Source of the DNA: Bradyrhizobium ivorense
GTDB lineage: Bacteria; Pseudomonadota; Alphaproteobacteria; Rhizobiales; Xanthobacteraceae
Assembly (NCBI RefSeq): GCF_900696085.1
Contig: NZ_CAADFC020000016.1
Span: 496,001 to 560,000 of the forward strand
DNA: 64,000 bases
Reading direction: 5' to 3'
In this document: piece by piece, positions 57,006 through 64,000 of the stretch
How the letters are laid out: every line of letters begins with the position of its first letter
How positions within the stretch are numbered: the first letter of the stretch is position 1
Made by a program: the position numbers and the translations under genes
Notes under the pieces: model-generated
What the model was told of the DNA's origin: nothing
Seen by the model: only the letters and a program-made list of their open reading frames with translations
Database searches by the model: none

Positions 57006-57102
57006 CCCATACCAAGGTATGGGATCGTGCATCCCAACCGAGAGATTGTCGACATCCACGGCCGACAGCATGGTGTCGCCGCGTACTGTGCTGCCATACG
57101 GC
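57006..57102 (+). promoter_or_regulatory. duplicated ~97-bp regulatory element, copy B
   Basis: Begins with the perfect palindrome CCCATACC-AA-GGTATGGG, followed by CATCCCAACCGAGAGATTGT and ending GTGTCGCCGCGTACTG...CTGCCATACGGC. It matches 51525-51622 along its length. It ends 38 bp before the AraC-type start at 57141. Confidence 0.65.
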
Positions 57103-57140
57103 CTCGCATGGACCCTTGCTTCCGAGGAGGAATGATCGCG

Positions 57141-58130
57141 ATGGCGACATGCATGTCGAGTTCGAGGGAGCGCAGAATGATGCGCCAGGATGGCATCGAT
57201 GGCGTTTCTGTCGACATCGTACAGGGCAGGGAGAGAGTTGACGCGGACCCGCTGAAATCAGTCGGCGGCACCGTCCATCATCAAACCGTCAAGATCACCC
57301 CCGCTGAAGCCGCCAAGCGCTTGGGCACGGGCTGGCATTGGTGGCATTCGGAAAGCATCCACATTCCAATCGGCAGCAAGATCGAGTTCTACTTCCAGGG
57401 ACTCTGGCATCTGCTCGCATTGTACGACGAGGGCATGCGCAAGAACGGCGAGACGACGGTCGATGGCCTGCGGTCGCGGCTTCGAAGTTTTGTGCACAAA
57501 CTCACCTTCGTGCCCGCGGGATGCGCATACCGTGAGTGCCATGAAGCCGGAGCGTCAACGCGGTTGACGTTTCTCTATCTGAATCCCGCGGCCTTCCGTG
57601 CCTCGGACGGCGAAACCGCCCTGCTGCCACGACTGTACTTCGAAGACAGCCTGGTCTGGGAAACGGCATCGAAGCTGAAGCATACGATCGAGAGCGGCCA
57701 GGCCAAACATGCGCCGTATCTGGAGGCGCTCTCCGGCGTACTGGCCCATGAGCTCTCTCGCGTCGACCAGGAGTTGGTTCGCGAGCCGGCGGTGATCCGC
57801 GGCGGTCTTGCCAGCTGGCAAAAGCGCGCCGTGGTCGGCTACATCGAGGAGCATCTTGGCGAACAGATCTGCCTGCTGACGCTCGCCGAGCTTTCTCGGC
57901 TGAGCCTTCATCACTTCTGTCGCGCGTTCAAGCAATCGTTCGGCATCCCGGCGCATCAATACCAGGTCCAGCGTCGCATGGAGGTTGCCAAGTTGCTGCT
58001 GGCGGATCGGACGACGTCGATCACGGATATCGCGCTCAGCCTCGGCTACGCCCAGACCAGTTCCTTCAGCAGCGCGTTCCGAAAGACCACCGGCTGGACG
58101 CCGACGGTTTTTCGCAGGGAATTCGAATAG
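57141..58130 (+). CDS. AraC-family transcriptional regulator
   Basis: A 329-residue regulator. The N-terminal part (about 30-200) is a cupin-like or unknown effector region with WHWWHSESIHIPIGSKIEFYFQG and TFVPAGCAYRECHEAG. The C-terminal AraC double HTH (about 230-328) reads VVGYIEEHLGEQICLLTLAELSRLSLHHFCRAFKQSFGIPAHQYQVQRRMEVAKLLLADRTTSITDIALSLGYAQTSSFSSAFRKTTGWTPTVFRREFE. GAGGAGG at 57124-57130 favours ATG 57141 over nearby ATGs at 57132 and 57177. The 97-bp element B lies directly upstream and may be bound by this protein or by the FixJ-like regulator encoded just before it. Confidence 0.88.
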   Translation: MATCMSSSRERRMMRQDGIDGVSVDIVQGRERVDADPLKSVGGTVHHQTVKITPAEAAKRLGTGWHWWHSESIHIPIGSKIEFYFQGLWHLLALYDEGMRKNGETTVDGLRSRLRSFVHKLTFVPAGCAYRECHEAGASTRLTFLYLNPAAFRASDGETALLPRLYFEDSLVWETASKLKHTIESGQAKHAPYLEALSGVLAHELSRVDQELVREPAVIRGGLASWQKRAVVGYIEEHLGEQICLLTLAELSRLSLHHFCRAFKQSFGIPAHQYQVQRRMEVAKLLLADRTTSITDIALSLGYAQTSSFSSAFRKTTGWTPTVFRREFE

Positions 58131-58300
58131 GCCGAGGATCCGATCGCCGGCGAAGCGCGATTGCGGATGTCTGCCTGACCTTTCCGCGGACGAATAACTT
58201 CTTTGTGCGCCTGTAACCGATCCACCGCCATCCGCGAAAGCATCTGATGACCGGGCTGGAGGCGTTTCGCGCATTCACAATGGATTCGGGAGATGGTTCG

Positions 58301-59275
58301 ATGCGTGCAATCGTGCTTGAAAAGTTCGGTGGTCTCGACAGTCTTGTCATCAAGGACATCCCGGAGCCCGAGCCGAAGGCGGGGCACGTTGTCATCCAGA
58401 TCAAGGCCTTCGGCATCAATCACGCCGAGATGCATATGCGTCGGGGCGAGTGGGCCGAAGCGGCGCCCGTCAGCGGCATCGAGTGCGTGGGCCTCGTGAA
58501 GTCCTGTCCCGGCGGCGAGTTTCCGGTCGGCGCCAAGGTCGCCGCCCTGATGGGAGGCCTCGGCCGCACCATCAATGGCAGCTATGCCGAATATACCCGC
58601 GCGCCGGTTTCCAACGTCGCATCGATCGAATCGGATCTGCCCTGGGCCGATCTCGCCGCGATTCCCGAAACCTATGCGACAGCCTGGACCTGTCTGTTCC
58701 GCAACCTCGCCATCGAGCGGGGGCAGCTGCTCGTGATCCGCGGCGCGACGTCCTCGTTCGGCCAGGCGGCGCTCAAGATGGCGGTCAATGCCGGGGCTCG
58801 GGTGGTCGCAACGACCCGCAACCGCGAACGCTTTGCCATGCTCGAAAAGCTGGGCGCCGAGCGCTGTGAAATCGAGCGACGTGATTTATCGGGACATATC
58901 CCGGAGGCGAAAAAGATCGATGCCGTGCTCGATTTGGTGGGCAACACGGTGATGCTCGATTCGCTTGCCATGCTTCGCCGCGGCGGCCGCTCGTGTCTGG
59001 CCGGCTGGCTTGGCGGTCTCGATCCGATCGCCGACTTCAATCCGCTGCTGCAGATGGCCAGCGGTGTCTATCTGACGTTCTTCGGCAGTTTTGTGTTCGG
59101 AACGCCGGGCTTTCCGCTCTCGGATGTGCCGCTGCAGCAAATCGCCGCCGATGCGGCCGCGGGTCGGCTCGACGTCAGGCCCATCAGAACCTTCCGTTTC
59201 GAGGAGATCCGCGAAGCCCATCGCGTGATGGAGGCCAACGAGGCCAGCGGCAAGTTGGTCGTGGTGCATGCCTGA
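58301..59275 (+). CDS. zinc-less quinone oxidoreductase-like medium-chain dehydrogenase
   Basis: A 324-residue MDR-superfamily oxidoreductase, NADPH-dependent by family. MRAIVLEKFGGLDSLVIKDIPEPEPKAGHVVIQIKAFGINHAEMHMRRGEW is the GroES-like start. GIECVGLVKSC, NGSYAEYTRAP and AAIPETYATAWTCLFR follow. LLVIRGATSSFGQAALKMAVNAGARVVATTRNRER holds the nucleotide-binding GxxSxxG. The Cys/His zinc ligands of alcohol dehydrogenases are absent. An in-frame ATG at 58247 exists, but GGGAGA before 58301 and the family N-terminus support 58301. Possible role in reductive detoxification of quinones or enones; AraC upstream could control it. Confidence 0.87.
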   Translation: MRAIVLEKFGGLDSLVIKDIPEPEPKAGHVVIQIKAFGINHAEMHMRRGEWAEAAPVSGIECVGLVKSCPGGEFPVGAKVAALMGGLGRTINGSYAEYTRAPVSNVASIESDLPWADLAAIPETYATAWTCLFRNLAIERGQLLVIRGATSSFGQAALKMAVNAGARVVATTRNRERFAMLEKLGAERCEIERRDLSGHIPEAKKIDAVLDLVGNTVMLDSLAMLRRGGRSCLAGWLGGLDPIADFNPLLQMASGVYLTFFGSFVFGTPGFPLSDVPLQQIAADAAAGRLDVRPIRTFRFEEIREAHRVMEANEASGKLVVVHA

Positions 59276-59753
59276 GGCGACGCTCGAAACGAGAACAGGT
59301 ACGTCTTCAATGTCGGTGCGGACCGCCCGCTGGCAGGCCGCGCTCGACTTTCGTCGTTCCGCAGGGCGGTAATACTAAAGTCGTTTGGCTTTCGTGCAAG
59401 GTGTGACGGGGCAGGCAGATATCGGGCCACGACATATGAAGAGTCGACGCCCGGCAAGTCTTCCCGCAAAACCACGGACAACCTTGGATAGTGCGCGCGG
59501 ACCTTGACTCAATTCCTAGAATAATCGATGTTTCAATCTATTATTGGGGTTTGGGGGGATTGTTGCGGCTTTTTTCATTCTGCCATTGCTGTTTTCCGAG
59601 CGTCTTACGTGCATAGTAAAGATCTGAGATTTTAAGATCCGGACCAGGAATTATTCCTGAAGACCCGCCATTTTGCTGCGCATACAAGCAATCGTCGAAA
59701 CCAACATTGGCTGAAGCCCGGCGCGTCCTTCCCCGCACTCGGGGGAATTCACC
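59276..59753. other. 478-bp leader region of the large RTX gene with a palindrome
   Basis: No gene seen. The second half is AT-richer than the surroundings, as expected for a promoter. CAGGAAT-T-ATTCCTG (59645-59659) is a perfect 15-bp palindrome about 95 bp before the start at 59754. A reverse-strand frame of 93 codons here lacks a ribosome binding site or motif and overlaps the large gene. Confidence 0.45.
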
Positions 59754-62700
59754 ATGACGAATTTTGTGTTTGTTGACGGCGACGACGACGCGTTCACGAT
59801 CGACAGCGCGCATCAGCGGCATGTGAATCCCGGCGGCCTCACGTTCAGTACGGTGACCGCGGTGTCAGCCTTCACGGCCGCGCAATATGCCGGCGTCTCG
59901 TTCTGGGCGATCGATTCCAGCAACCTGTCCGCCTTCCAGTCCGGCGCCGCATTCAGCGGAGTCCGGCTCGGCGCCGACAACTTCACCGGATTTATCTCCG
60001 TCAACCTGGCCCCGGGCACCTGGTATCTCGGCATCACCACCAACAGCAGCTTCACCGGCGGAAGCATTCCGACCTACAGCGAAATGTCGACGCTCTCGCT
60101 TCCGGGAGAGTCGTTCGTCGGCAACGTCCCGATGCGGGCCGACGGCAATGCCGGCGCGTGGGACGCGCAGGGATTCACCATCACCGGCAACGTTCAGCAG
60201 TTCTGGGAGGCTGAGGCGAGCGCCGGCGTCTACGTGATCATGAATGACGAGCTGTTCGGGCAATTCCAGGCGGCCTATCCCAATGGTTACACCGGCGGGA
60301 GCTACGCCTATCTGACCGCGCTGGGAAACGGCAACGGCGGCAACACCAGCGACATCGATGCGGAAACATTCCTGCCGGCCGGCCACTACTACATGGTCTG
60401 GATCAACAATTCGACTGGCTGGGCGGGCGGCGCCGCCAACCTCACCGGCTTCAGCGCCAGCGCAGGCAATTCGATCGGCACCACCGGTAGCGGTGGTTCA
60501 GGCGGCGGTGGCGGTGGTGGAGGCAACACCGGCGTCAATCTCACGACCACGCTGCTGGACGTCAACACCAACGCGGGTATCGGCCTGCCCTCGACCACGA
60601 CGGTGGCCGGCGGCGACGTCATCTTCCATTATCACGTCAACAATTCCGGCAGCACCTCGGCCTCGGCCGGGGCGGTCGGCTACTATATTTCGTCCGATCC
60701 GACGATCACGACGAGCGATCGCCAGATCACGTATGGCAATCTGTTCGATGCGGTGCCGGCGAACGGCAGTTCGCAGGACTACTTCGTGGACATAAAGCTG
60801 CCCGCGGATATCGCGCCGGGCACCTGGTATGTCGGCGTCATCGCCAATTCCACCCAGCAGACCGTCGAGACCAACTACGCGGACAATCCCTCCGCAGGTT
60901 TGCCGATCACGATCACGGGCTCGTCGACCCCGTCGACTCCGACGCTCTCGATCGTTCCGGTGTCGGCGAACAAGGCCGAAGGAAGCTCCGGCGGCTCGAC
61001 GCCCTTCACCTTCGAGATCGATCGCAGCGGCAGCACGACGTCGACCTCATCGGTCAACTGGGTGATCAGCCTGAACAACCAGCCGGCCGCCAACGGAGCC
61101 GACTTCGTCGGGCCGCTGTCCGGCTCGGTGTCGTTTGCCGCCGGCGAGACCAGCAAGCTGATCACCGTCAACGTCGCCGCCGACACGGTGGTCGAGTCGA
61201 ATGAAATCTTCCAGGTGGATCTCTACGGCGCCGCCGGCGCCACCATCAACCCGTCGAACGCAAGCGCGCAAGGCATCATCCAGAACGACGACAGCCAGGC
61301 GACGCTGTCGATCGTGCCGATTTCAGCCAGCAAGGCCGAGGGCAGTTCCGGAGGTTCGACGCCATTCACATTCGAAGTCGACCGAAGCGGCAGCGCGGCG
61401 GCGGCCGCATCGGTCAACTGGGTGATCAGCCTGAACAACGCACCGGCCGCCAATGGCGCGGATTTCGTCGGGCCGCTCTCGGGCTCGCTGTCGTTCGCCG
61501 CCGGCGAAACCAGCAAGTTGATCACTGTCAACGTTGCGGCCGACACCGTGCCCGAGTCCGACGAACTCTTCCAGGTCGACCTCTACGGTGCCTCCGGCGC
61601 CGCCGTCAATCCGGCGGCCGCTAGTGCTATCGGGATGATCTTCAACGACGACGCGCAGCCGACATTGTCGATCGTTCCGGTCTCGGCGAACAAGGCCGAG
61701 GGCAGCTCCGGGGGCTCGACGCCCTTCACGTTCGAGGTTGATCGCAGCGGCAGCTCGTCGATCGCCTCGTTTGTCAACTGGGTGATCAGCCTGAACAACC
61801 AGCCGGCTGCGAACGGTGCGGACTTCGTCGGACCGCTGTCGGGAATGCTGTCGTTCGCCGCGGGCGAGACCGCCAAGCTGATCACCGTCAACATCGCGGC
61901 CGACACGGTGGTCGAATCGAACGAAGTCTTCCAGGTCGACCTCTACGGCGCCGCCGCCGCCACCATCAATCCGGGGGCTGCCAGCGCGATCGGTATCATC
62001 CAGAACGACGACATCCCGCCTCCGGTGCTGTCGATCGTTCCGGTCTCGGCGAACAAGGCCGAGGGCAGCTCCGGCGGCTCGACGCCCTTCACGTTCGAAG
62101 TCGACCGGGTCGGCAGCACGGCCGCGGCCTCGTCGGTCAATTGGGTGATCAGCCTGAACAACCCGCCGGCCGCCAACGGTGCCGACTTCGCCGGCCCGCT
62201 GTCCGGCTCGCTGAGCTTCGCCGCCGGCGAAACCAGCAAGCTCGTCACCGTCAACATCGCCGCCGACACGGTGGTCGAGTCGAACGAAATCTTCCAGGTC
62301 GATCTTTACGGCGCCTCCGGCGCCAGCATCAATGCGAGCGCCGGCAGCGCGGTCGGCATCATCCAGAATGACGACATCCCGCCTCCGGTGCTGTCAATCG
62401 TTCCGGTGTCAGCTAGCAAGGCCGAAGGAAGCGCCGGCGGCTCGACGCCCTTCACGTTCGAGGTCGACCGGGTCGGCAGCACGGCGGCGGCCTCGTCGGT
62501 CAACTGGGTGATCAGCCTGAACAACGCGCCGGCCGCCAACGGTGCCGACTTTGTCGGGCCGCTCTCTGGTGCACTGACCTTCGCCGCCGGCGAAACCAGC
62601 AAGCTGATCACCATCAACGTCGCGGCCGACAAGGTGCTCGAGCCGACCGAAATCTTCCAGGTCGACCTCTATGGCGCGGCCAATGCGACCATTGCGCCAT

Positions 62701-64000
62701 CCGCCGCCAGCGCGATCGGCGCCATCCAGAACGATGATACGGCGCCGATCGTGTCGATCGCGCCGCTGTCCGCCGACAAGGCCGAGGGCGATTCCGGCCT
62801 CACGCCGTTCACGTTCAACGTCAGCCGGGGCGGGGATACTTCCGGTTCGACCAGCGTGAACTGGGTGATGAGCCTCAACAACACCCCCGCCGCCAATGGC
62901 ACCGATTTTTCCGGTGGCTTGAGCGGCGCGTTGACGTTTGCGGCGGGCGAAACCACCAAGACGGTCACGATCAATGTCGTCGGCGACACCACGTTCGAAA
63001 ACAATGAAGCGTTCCAGATCGATCTCTACGGCGTCAGCAACGGCACGATCGACTCGCACGCGGCGAGCGCGCTCGGCCATATTCTGAACGACGATGCGCT
63101 GGCCGGTCTGTTCACCGCGGGCAACGATACGGTGACCCTTCCGGGCCCGGGCGGCGTCTATAACGCGCTCGACGGCGACGACACGGTGTTCGGTACCACC
63201 TTGTCGGATTACATCGTCGGCGGCGCGGGCAACGATCGCCTGTTCGGCGGCACCGGCAGTCCGAACACGCTGCAGGGCGGAACCGGCAACGACACCTACT
63301 TTGTCGAAGCCTCCGGTGACTCCATCGTCGAATTCGCCAGCGAAGGCACCGATACCGTCCAGACGCCGCTCACGACATTCGTGCTGCCGGTCAATGTCGA
63401 GAACCTGACCCACACCGGATCTAGCGACTTCGTCGGCGTCGGCAACGGCTCCGACAACATCCTGATCGCGGGCGGCGGCAGCAACTATCTGGTCGGCCTC
63501 GGCGGCAACGATACGCTGATCGGCGGCGGCTCTGCCCCCAATACACTGCAGGGCGGTGCGGGTGACGATATCTACGCCGTTCAGTCCAATCAGGACACCG
63601 TCTACGAAGTCGCCAACGAGGGGACCGATACCGTTCAGACGTTCCTCGCCAACTACGTGCTTCCGGCGAACGTCGAGAACCTGACGTTCATCGGACCCAT
63701 TGCCCACGACGGCACTGGAAACGTGTCGAACAACGTCTTCACCGGAACCGCGGCGAGCGATACGTTCACCGGCGCCGGCGGCAGCGATACGTTCAACTAT
63801 CGCCAGGCCGGAGGTGGCTTCGACACCATCACCGACTTCAACGCCAACAATGCCGATGCCAGCGGTCATGATCACATCGACCTGACCGGACGCGGCCTGA
63901 ATTTCGCCCAGCTCGCGGTGACAACGGTCGCCGGCGGCGTTGTCGTCGGCATCCCCGGCGGTGACGCGATCTTCCTCAAGAACGTGGTGGCTTCGCAGAT
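59754..64000 (+). CDS. large secreted Calx-beta / RTX calcium-binding protein (cut by window edge)
   Basis: At least 1415 residues, open to the right edge. The start MTNFVFVDGDDDAFTIDSAH follows GGGGGAATTCACC; there is no Sec signal, as expected for type I secretion. An N-terminal beta-rich region (about 1-240; LAPGTWYLGIT, LPAGHYYMVW) and a Gly/Ser linker (GSGGSGGGGGGGG) lead to a CARDB-like domain (about 262-390). Six Calx-beta repeats of about 120 residues follow (60942-63100; each with KAEGSSGGSTPFTFEV, NWVISLNN and FQVDLYG). Then come RTX nonapeptide blocks (LFGGTGS, GGTGNDTYFVE, GGAGDDIYAV, FTGAGGSDTFNYR). The C-terminal secretion signal is outside the window. Likely a surface adhesin or biofilm protein; partner secretion genes are not visible. 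Confidence 0.88.
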   Translation, partial: MTNFVFVDGDDDAFTIDSAHQRHVNPGGLTFSTVTAVSAFTAAQYAGVSFWAIDSSNLSAFQSGAAFSGVRLGADNFTGFISVNLAPGTWYLGITTNSSFTGGSIPTYSEMSTLSLPGESFVGNVPMRADGNAGAWDAQGFTITGNVQQFWEAEASAGVYVIMNDELFGQFQAAYPNGYTGGSYAYLTALGNGNGGNTSDIDAETFLPAGHYYMVWINNSTGWAGGAANLTGFSASAGNSIGTTGSGGSGGGGGGGGNTGVNLTTTLLDVNTNAGIGLPSTTTVAGGDVIFHYHVNNSGSTSASAGAVGYYISSDPTITTSDRQITYGNLFDAVPANGSSQDYFVDIKLPADIAPGTWYVGVIANSTQQTVETNYADNPSAGLPITITGSSTPSTPTLSIVPVSANKAEGSSGGSTPFTFEIDRSGSTTSTSSVNWVISLNNQPAANGADFVGPLSGSVSFAAGETSKLITVNVAADTVVESNEIFQVDLYGAAGATINPSNASAQGIIQNDDSQATLSIVPISASKAEGSSGGSTPFTFEVDRSGSAAAAASVNWVISLNNAPAANGADFVGPLSGSLSFAAGETSKLITVNVAADTVPESDELFQVDLYGASGAAVNPAAASAIGMIFNDDAQPTLSIVPVSANKAEGSSGGSTPFTFEVDRSGSSSIASFVNWVISLNNQPAANGADFVGPLSGMLSFAAGETAKLITVNIAADTVVESNEVFQVDLYGAAAATINPGAASAIGIIQNDDIPPPVLSIVPVSANKAEGSSGGSTPFTFEVDRVGSTAAASSVNWVISLNNPPAANGADFAGPLSGSLSFAAGETSKLVTVNIAADTVVESNEIFQVDLYGASGASINASAGSAVGIIQNDDIPPPVLSIVPVSASKAEGSAGGSTPFTFEVDRVGSTAAASSVNWVISLNNAPAANGADFVGPLSGALTFAAGETSKLITINVAADKVLEPTEIFQVDLYGAANATIAPSAASAIGAIQNDDTAPIVSIAPLSADKAEGDSGLTPFTFNVSRGGDTSGSTSVNWVMSLNNTPAANGTDFSGGLSGALTFAAGETTKTVTINVVGDTTFENNEAFQIDLYGVSNGTIDSHAASALGHILNDDALAGLFTAGNDTVTLPGPGGVYNALDGDDTVFGTTLSDYIVGGAGNDRLFGGTGSPNTLQGGTGNDTYFVEASGDSIVEFASEGTDTVQTPLTTFVLPVNVENLTHTGSSDFVGVGNGSDNILIAGGGSNYLVGLGGNDTLIGGGSAPNTLQGGAGDDIYAVQSNQDTVYEVANEGTDTVQTFLANYVLPANVENLTFIGPIAHDGTGNVSNNVFTGTAASDTFTGAGGSDTFNYRQAGGGFDTITDFNANNADASGHDHIDLTGRGLNFAQLAVTTVAGGVVVGIPGGDAIFLKNVVASQ
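60942..63100 (+). repeat. six tandem Calx-beta repeats, 360-363 bp period
   Basis: Repeats begin at about 60942, 61302, 61662, 62025, 62388 and 62751 with T/VLSIVPVSA-type openings. Repeats 1-5 are highly similar at DNA level, with synonymous and a few replacement changes; repeat 6 is more diverged. Copy number may vary between strains by recombination. Confidence 0.85.

Noticed and set aside
59541..59822. 93-codon reverse-strand frame in the leader of the RTX gene
   Set aside because: Overlaps the start of the large gene, has no ribosome binding site and no recognisable motif.
60942..63100. Regular 360-bp repeats considered as CRISPR or satellite DNA
   Set aside because: The period is a multiple of three, the frame stays open and each unit encodes a Calx-beta fold.
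62409..63875. 488-codon reverse-strand frame opposite the Calx-beta/RTX gene, with repeated 108-codon frames nearby
   Set aside because: The repetition merely mirrors the repeats of the + strand gene; the translation is a repeat shadow.

Overview
This is high-GC alphaproteobacterial DNA that looks like Bradyrhizobium or a close relative in Nitrobacteraceae. The grounds are a ROSE-type RNA thermometer ahead of a small heat-shock gene, a rhizobial-style ure cluster, FixJ/NodW-like two-component genes, a palindromic intergenic repeat of the kind I associate with Bradyrhizobium, and many IclR/acyl-CoA dehydrogenase genes. The assignment rests on pattern recognition, not on a database search. I saw no rRNA, tRNA or CRISPR array.

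Layout. 1-3.5 kb is a decayed accessory stretch: the start of an ftsH-like gene running off the left edge, a small secreted protein, a scrambled ftsH remnant, a response-regulator pseudogene, and an IS630-family element inserted into a small open frame. 3.5-5.2 kb is a heat-shock block: sigma-32-like promoter, ROSE element, two Hsp20 genes and a conserved hypothetical. 5.2-15.4 kb is a probable catabolic locus: a divergent glyA-like gene, an IclR regulator, five tightly coupled genes (four acyl-CoA dehydrogenase-like proteins in two pairs around an NDP-forming acyl-CoA synthetase alpha-type protein) and a convergent transporter. A shared palindrome TTTCCA-N6-TGGAAA marks this locus. 15.5-19.8 kb holds a GH13 amylase, a WD40-cytochrome c fusion and small secreted or membrane proteins.

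19.9-31.2 kb is a complete formate dehydrogenase locus: a divergent multi-[4Fe-4S] protein, five coupled accessory genes, an HTH-TorD fusion, a small Tat protein, and catalytic alpha, iron-sulfur beta and cytochrome b gamma subunits. 31.2-33.1 kb carries a sulfite-oxidase-like molybdopterin protein with a ferredoxin-reductase-like partner and a zinc-ribbon protein. 33.2-37.7 kb holds an AtzG-like/amidase pair and an operon of two P460-type cytochromes plus a beta-propeller protein; both units share a diverged ~70-bp upstream repeat. 37.8-42.6 kb is ureDABCFG with no ureE in place.

43-58 kb is dense in signalling genes: a 1826-residue kinase/ATPase/histidine kinase, a GAF histidine kinase, a receiver, an ECF sigma factor and an HWE-type kinase in one run, a FixJ-like regulator, an AraC regulator, two DUF417 membrane paralogs and two convergent CGNR zinc-finger paralogs. 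A duplicated ~97-bp element with a CCATACC-AA-GGTATGG palindrome lies upstream of both the receiver/sigma genes and the AraC gene. 58.3-59.3 kb is a quinone-oxidoreductase-like gene. From 59.75 kb to the right edge is a large secreted protein with a CARDB-like domain, six Calx-beta repeats and RTX calcium-binding repeats.

The strongest leads are the shared palindrome of the IclR/acyl-CoA dehydrogenase locus, the duplicated 97-bp regulatory element, the DNA-binding-domain/TorD chaperone fusion beside an unexplained dyad, and the receiver-sigma-HWE kinase module with a small coupled ORF where an anti-sigma factor might be expected.
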